Positions 18,121-19,464 of a stretch of 19,464 nt of DNA are shown here, piece by piece. The stretch spans positions 13,266 through 32,729 of the forward strand of contig CAUDNR010000369.1 of assembly GCA_958430865.1 (NCBI GenBank), given 5' to 3'. The stretch comes from Entrophospora sp. SA101 (taxonomy: Eukaryota > Glomeromycota > Glomeromycetes > Entrophosporales > Entrophosporaceae). Within the stretch, counting starts at the first letter, position 1. Every line of letters begins with the position of its first letter. A program made the position numbers and the translations under genes. The notes below the pieces were generated by a model that did no database searches, was not told the DNA's origin, and saw only the letters and a list, made by a program, of their open reading frames with translations.

Positions 18121-19395
18121 ATATATTGTGTAATTTTGATGATTTATATATTAACATTAATGTTTATTTAAAAAAAAAAGATCTTTTGAGTGTAGCACCT
18201 CATACTGCACATGCACTTGCTAATGCCTACTCGCTTGAAATGTGGGGCGGAGCAACATTTGATGTTGCCATGCGATTCTTATATGAAGATCCTTGGGATC
18301 GTTTAGTAATTTTTTTTTTTTTGCTTTGCAATATGAAAAAAATTATTATTTTATATTTTATCAACTAATTATACTTTTTTATTAATTTTTTACTCTAAAA
18401 TAACAGGCAAAATTACGTGAAATTGTTCCAAATATTCCATTCCAAATGTTATTGCGTGGTGCCAATGCAGTAGGCTACACATCATACCCAGACAATATAA
18501 TTTATGAATTTTGTCAAAAGGCAAAAGACTACGGAATGGATATATTTCGTATTTTTGATTCGTTGAATTACATTGAGAATATGCGACTTGGCATAGATGC
18601 TGTCAAGAAAGCCGGTGGAGTTGTAGAAGCAGCGATTTGTTATACAGGAGATGTTGCTAACCCCAATAAAACCAAATATGATTTGAATTATTATCTTGAT
18701 TTTACAGAACAGTTGGTCAAAGAAGGAATACATATACTTGCTATAAAAGATATGGCTGGATTGTTGAAACCTGAGGCGGCCAAAATATTAGTTGGAGCCA
18801 TAAGAAATAAATGGCCTAATCTTCCTATTCATGTCCATACTCATGATACTGCTGGAACTGGCGTTGCTAGCATGTTAGCTGCTGCAGCTGCTGGTGCTGA
18901 TGTTATTGATTTGGCCATTGATAGTAGGTTTATTTAGTGTAATGTTTTTTAAAAAAAAAAAATTATTTTAATAATAGTGCTTTTTTGCCTTTTTGTCCTC
19001 AATTAACAGGCATGTCAGGAGTTACATCACAACCATCAATGGGAGCTGTAGTGTCAGCACTTGAAAATACAAACCTTGGTACAGGGATTAGATTAGAAGA
19101 TGTGCATGCATTGAATGAATATTGGGAACAAGCACGTAAACTATATAGTTGTTTTGATGCAGGAGTATTATCAGCAGATTCTTCAGTTTACGAGCATGAA
19201 ATGCCAGGTGGACAATATACAAATTTGATGTTTCAAGCATCACAACTCGGACTTGGACAATTGTGGAAAGAAATTAAAATTGCATATACAGAAGCTAATA
19301 AATTATGTGGTGATATAGTCAAGGTCACACCAAGTTCAAAAGTTGTAGGAGATCTTGCACAGTTTATGGTTTCTAATAAATTAAGATATTCAGAT
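15783..19395 (+). CDS. PYC: Pyruvate carboxylase, exons 1-9 (3' end outside the window)
   Basis: Biotin-dependent enzyme that carboxylates pyruvate to oxaloacetate (anaplerosis, gluconeogenesis). Exons 15783-15866, 15993-16335, 16458-16834, 16924-17080, 17236-17780, 17852-18083, 18181-18305, 18407-18923 and 19010-19395 join in frame to 922 codons; the introns are 71-155 bp, all GT..AG. Biotin carboxylase domain: NRGEIAIR (26-33), [10 protein letters not shown], glycine loop GGGGRG (182-187), [10 protein letters not shown] (308-317) and EEITGID. Carboxyltransferase domain: [10 protein letters not shown] with metal ligand Asp566, the carboxylated Lys735 in IKDMAG, and His765/His767 in HVHTHD. 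All keep the same spacing as in characterised pyruvate carboxylases. The last exon ends in [15 protein letters not shown] before a donor GTAGGT (19396). About 260 residues with the biotinyl domain should follow beyond 19464. The N-terminus has only about 20 residues before the core and no clear mitochondrial presequence, as in cytosolic fungal enzymes. No stop, frameshift or missing catalytic residue is seen. Confidence 0.97.
18085..18115. repeat. (TA)n microsatellite touching a pyruvate carboxylase splice donor
   Basis: About 15 TA units begin at the second base of the donor GT (intron 18084-18180). The donor itself is therefore GTATAT and is followed only by the repeat. The same intron ends in an A run directly before its AG instead of a pyrimidine tract. 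Confidence 0.92.
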
Positions 19396-19464
19396 GTAGG
19401 TTTTTATGAAAAAGAGTGTTAGAGAAAAAGTAAATAAATAGATTGTGATGAATGCTTTTTTAAC

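Overview
The window looks like nuclear DNA of an AT-rich, intron-bearing fungus. The protein-coding genes carry short introns (about 70-195 bp) with GT..AG borders. The pyruvate carboxylase resembles the cytosolic fungal type, the kinase is of the fungal Ran1/Sks1/Vhs1 class, and the MOSC protein has the fungal 'RCT..PNV' signature. Very AT-rich spacers, many small DNA-transposon relics and a decayed RecQ-type helicase copy fit an arbuscular mycorrhizal fungus (Glomeromycotina, Rhizophagus-like). That placement is inference from style and was not checked against a database.

Left end (1-3800): a possible 3' end of an unrecognised gene (1-72). Then comes the C-terminal two thirds of a MOSC/mARC-type molybdenum-cofactor protein in five exons (943-2161, +), whose N-terminal exons cannot be found upstream. 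It converges on an intact, intronless Ser/Thr kinase gene (3799-2384, -) with a long acidic tail. The two genes share a 222-bp tail-to-tail spacer with overlapping poly(A) signals.

Middle (3800-15780): about 12 kb with no intact gene that I can support. It is a graveyard of mobile elements. It holds a pogo/Tigger-like element with a truncated transposase N-terminus (5845-6743), a 386-bp inverted-repeat element (7646-8031) beside a frameshifted acidic ORF, a 367-bp inverted-repeat element (8906-9272), two 106-bp MITEs with CAGTCAA ends (9485 and 10855), a 662-bp nest of three concentric inverted repeats (11548-12209) with a solo copy of its right arm (12377-12496), a frame-broken RecQ-family helicase pseudogene on the minus strand (14055-13342), and a 619-bp inverted-repeat element (14087-14705). 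Two isolated exon-like stretches (11043-11266, 12626-12788) remain unassigned.

Right end (15783-19464): the first nine exons of a pyruvate carboxylase gene (+), encoding 922 residues: the whole biotin carboxylase domain and most of the carboxyltransferase domain. The gene runs off the window before the biotinyl domain. It is the best-supported gene here. The window contains no recognisable pathway cluster: the three real genes are independent housekeeping or regulatory genes separated by transposon-derived DNA. I did not find a convincing undescribed system. The most unusual structures are the nested fold-back element, the MOSC gene without a front half, and the decayed helicase.
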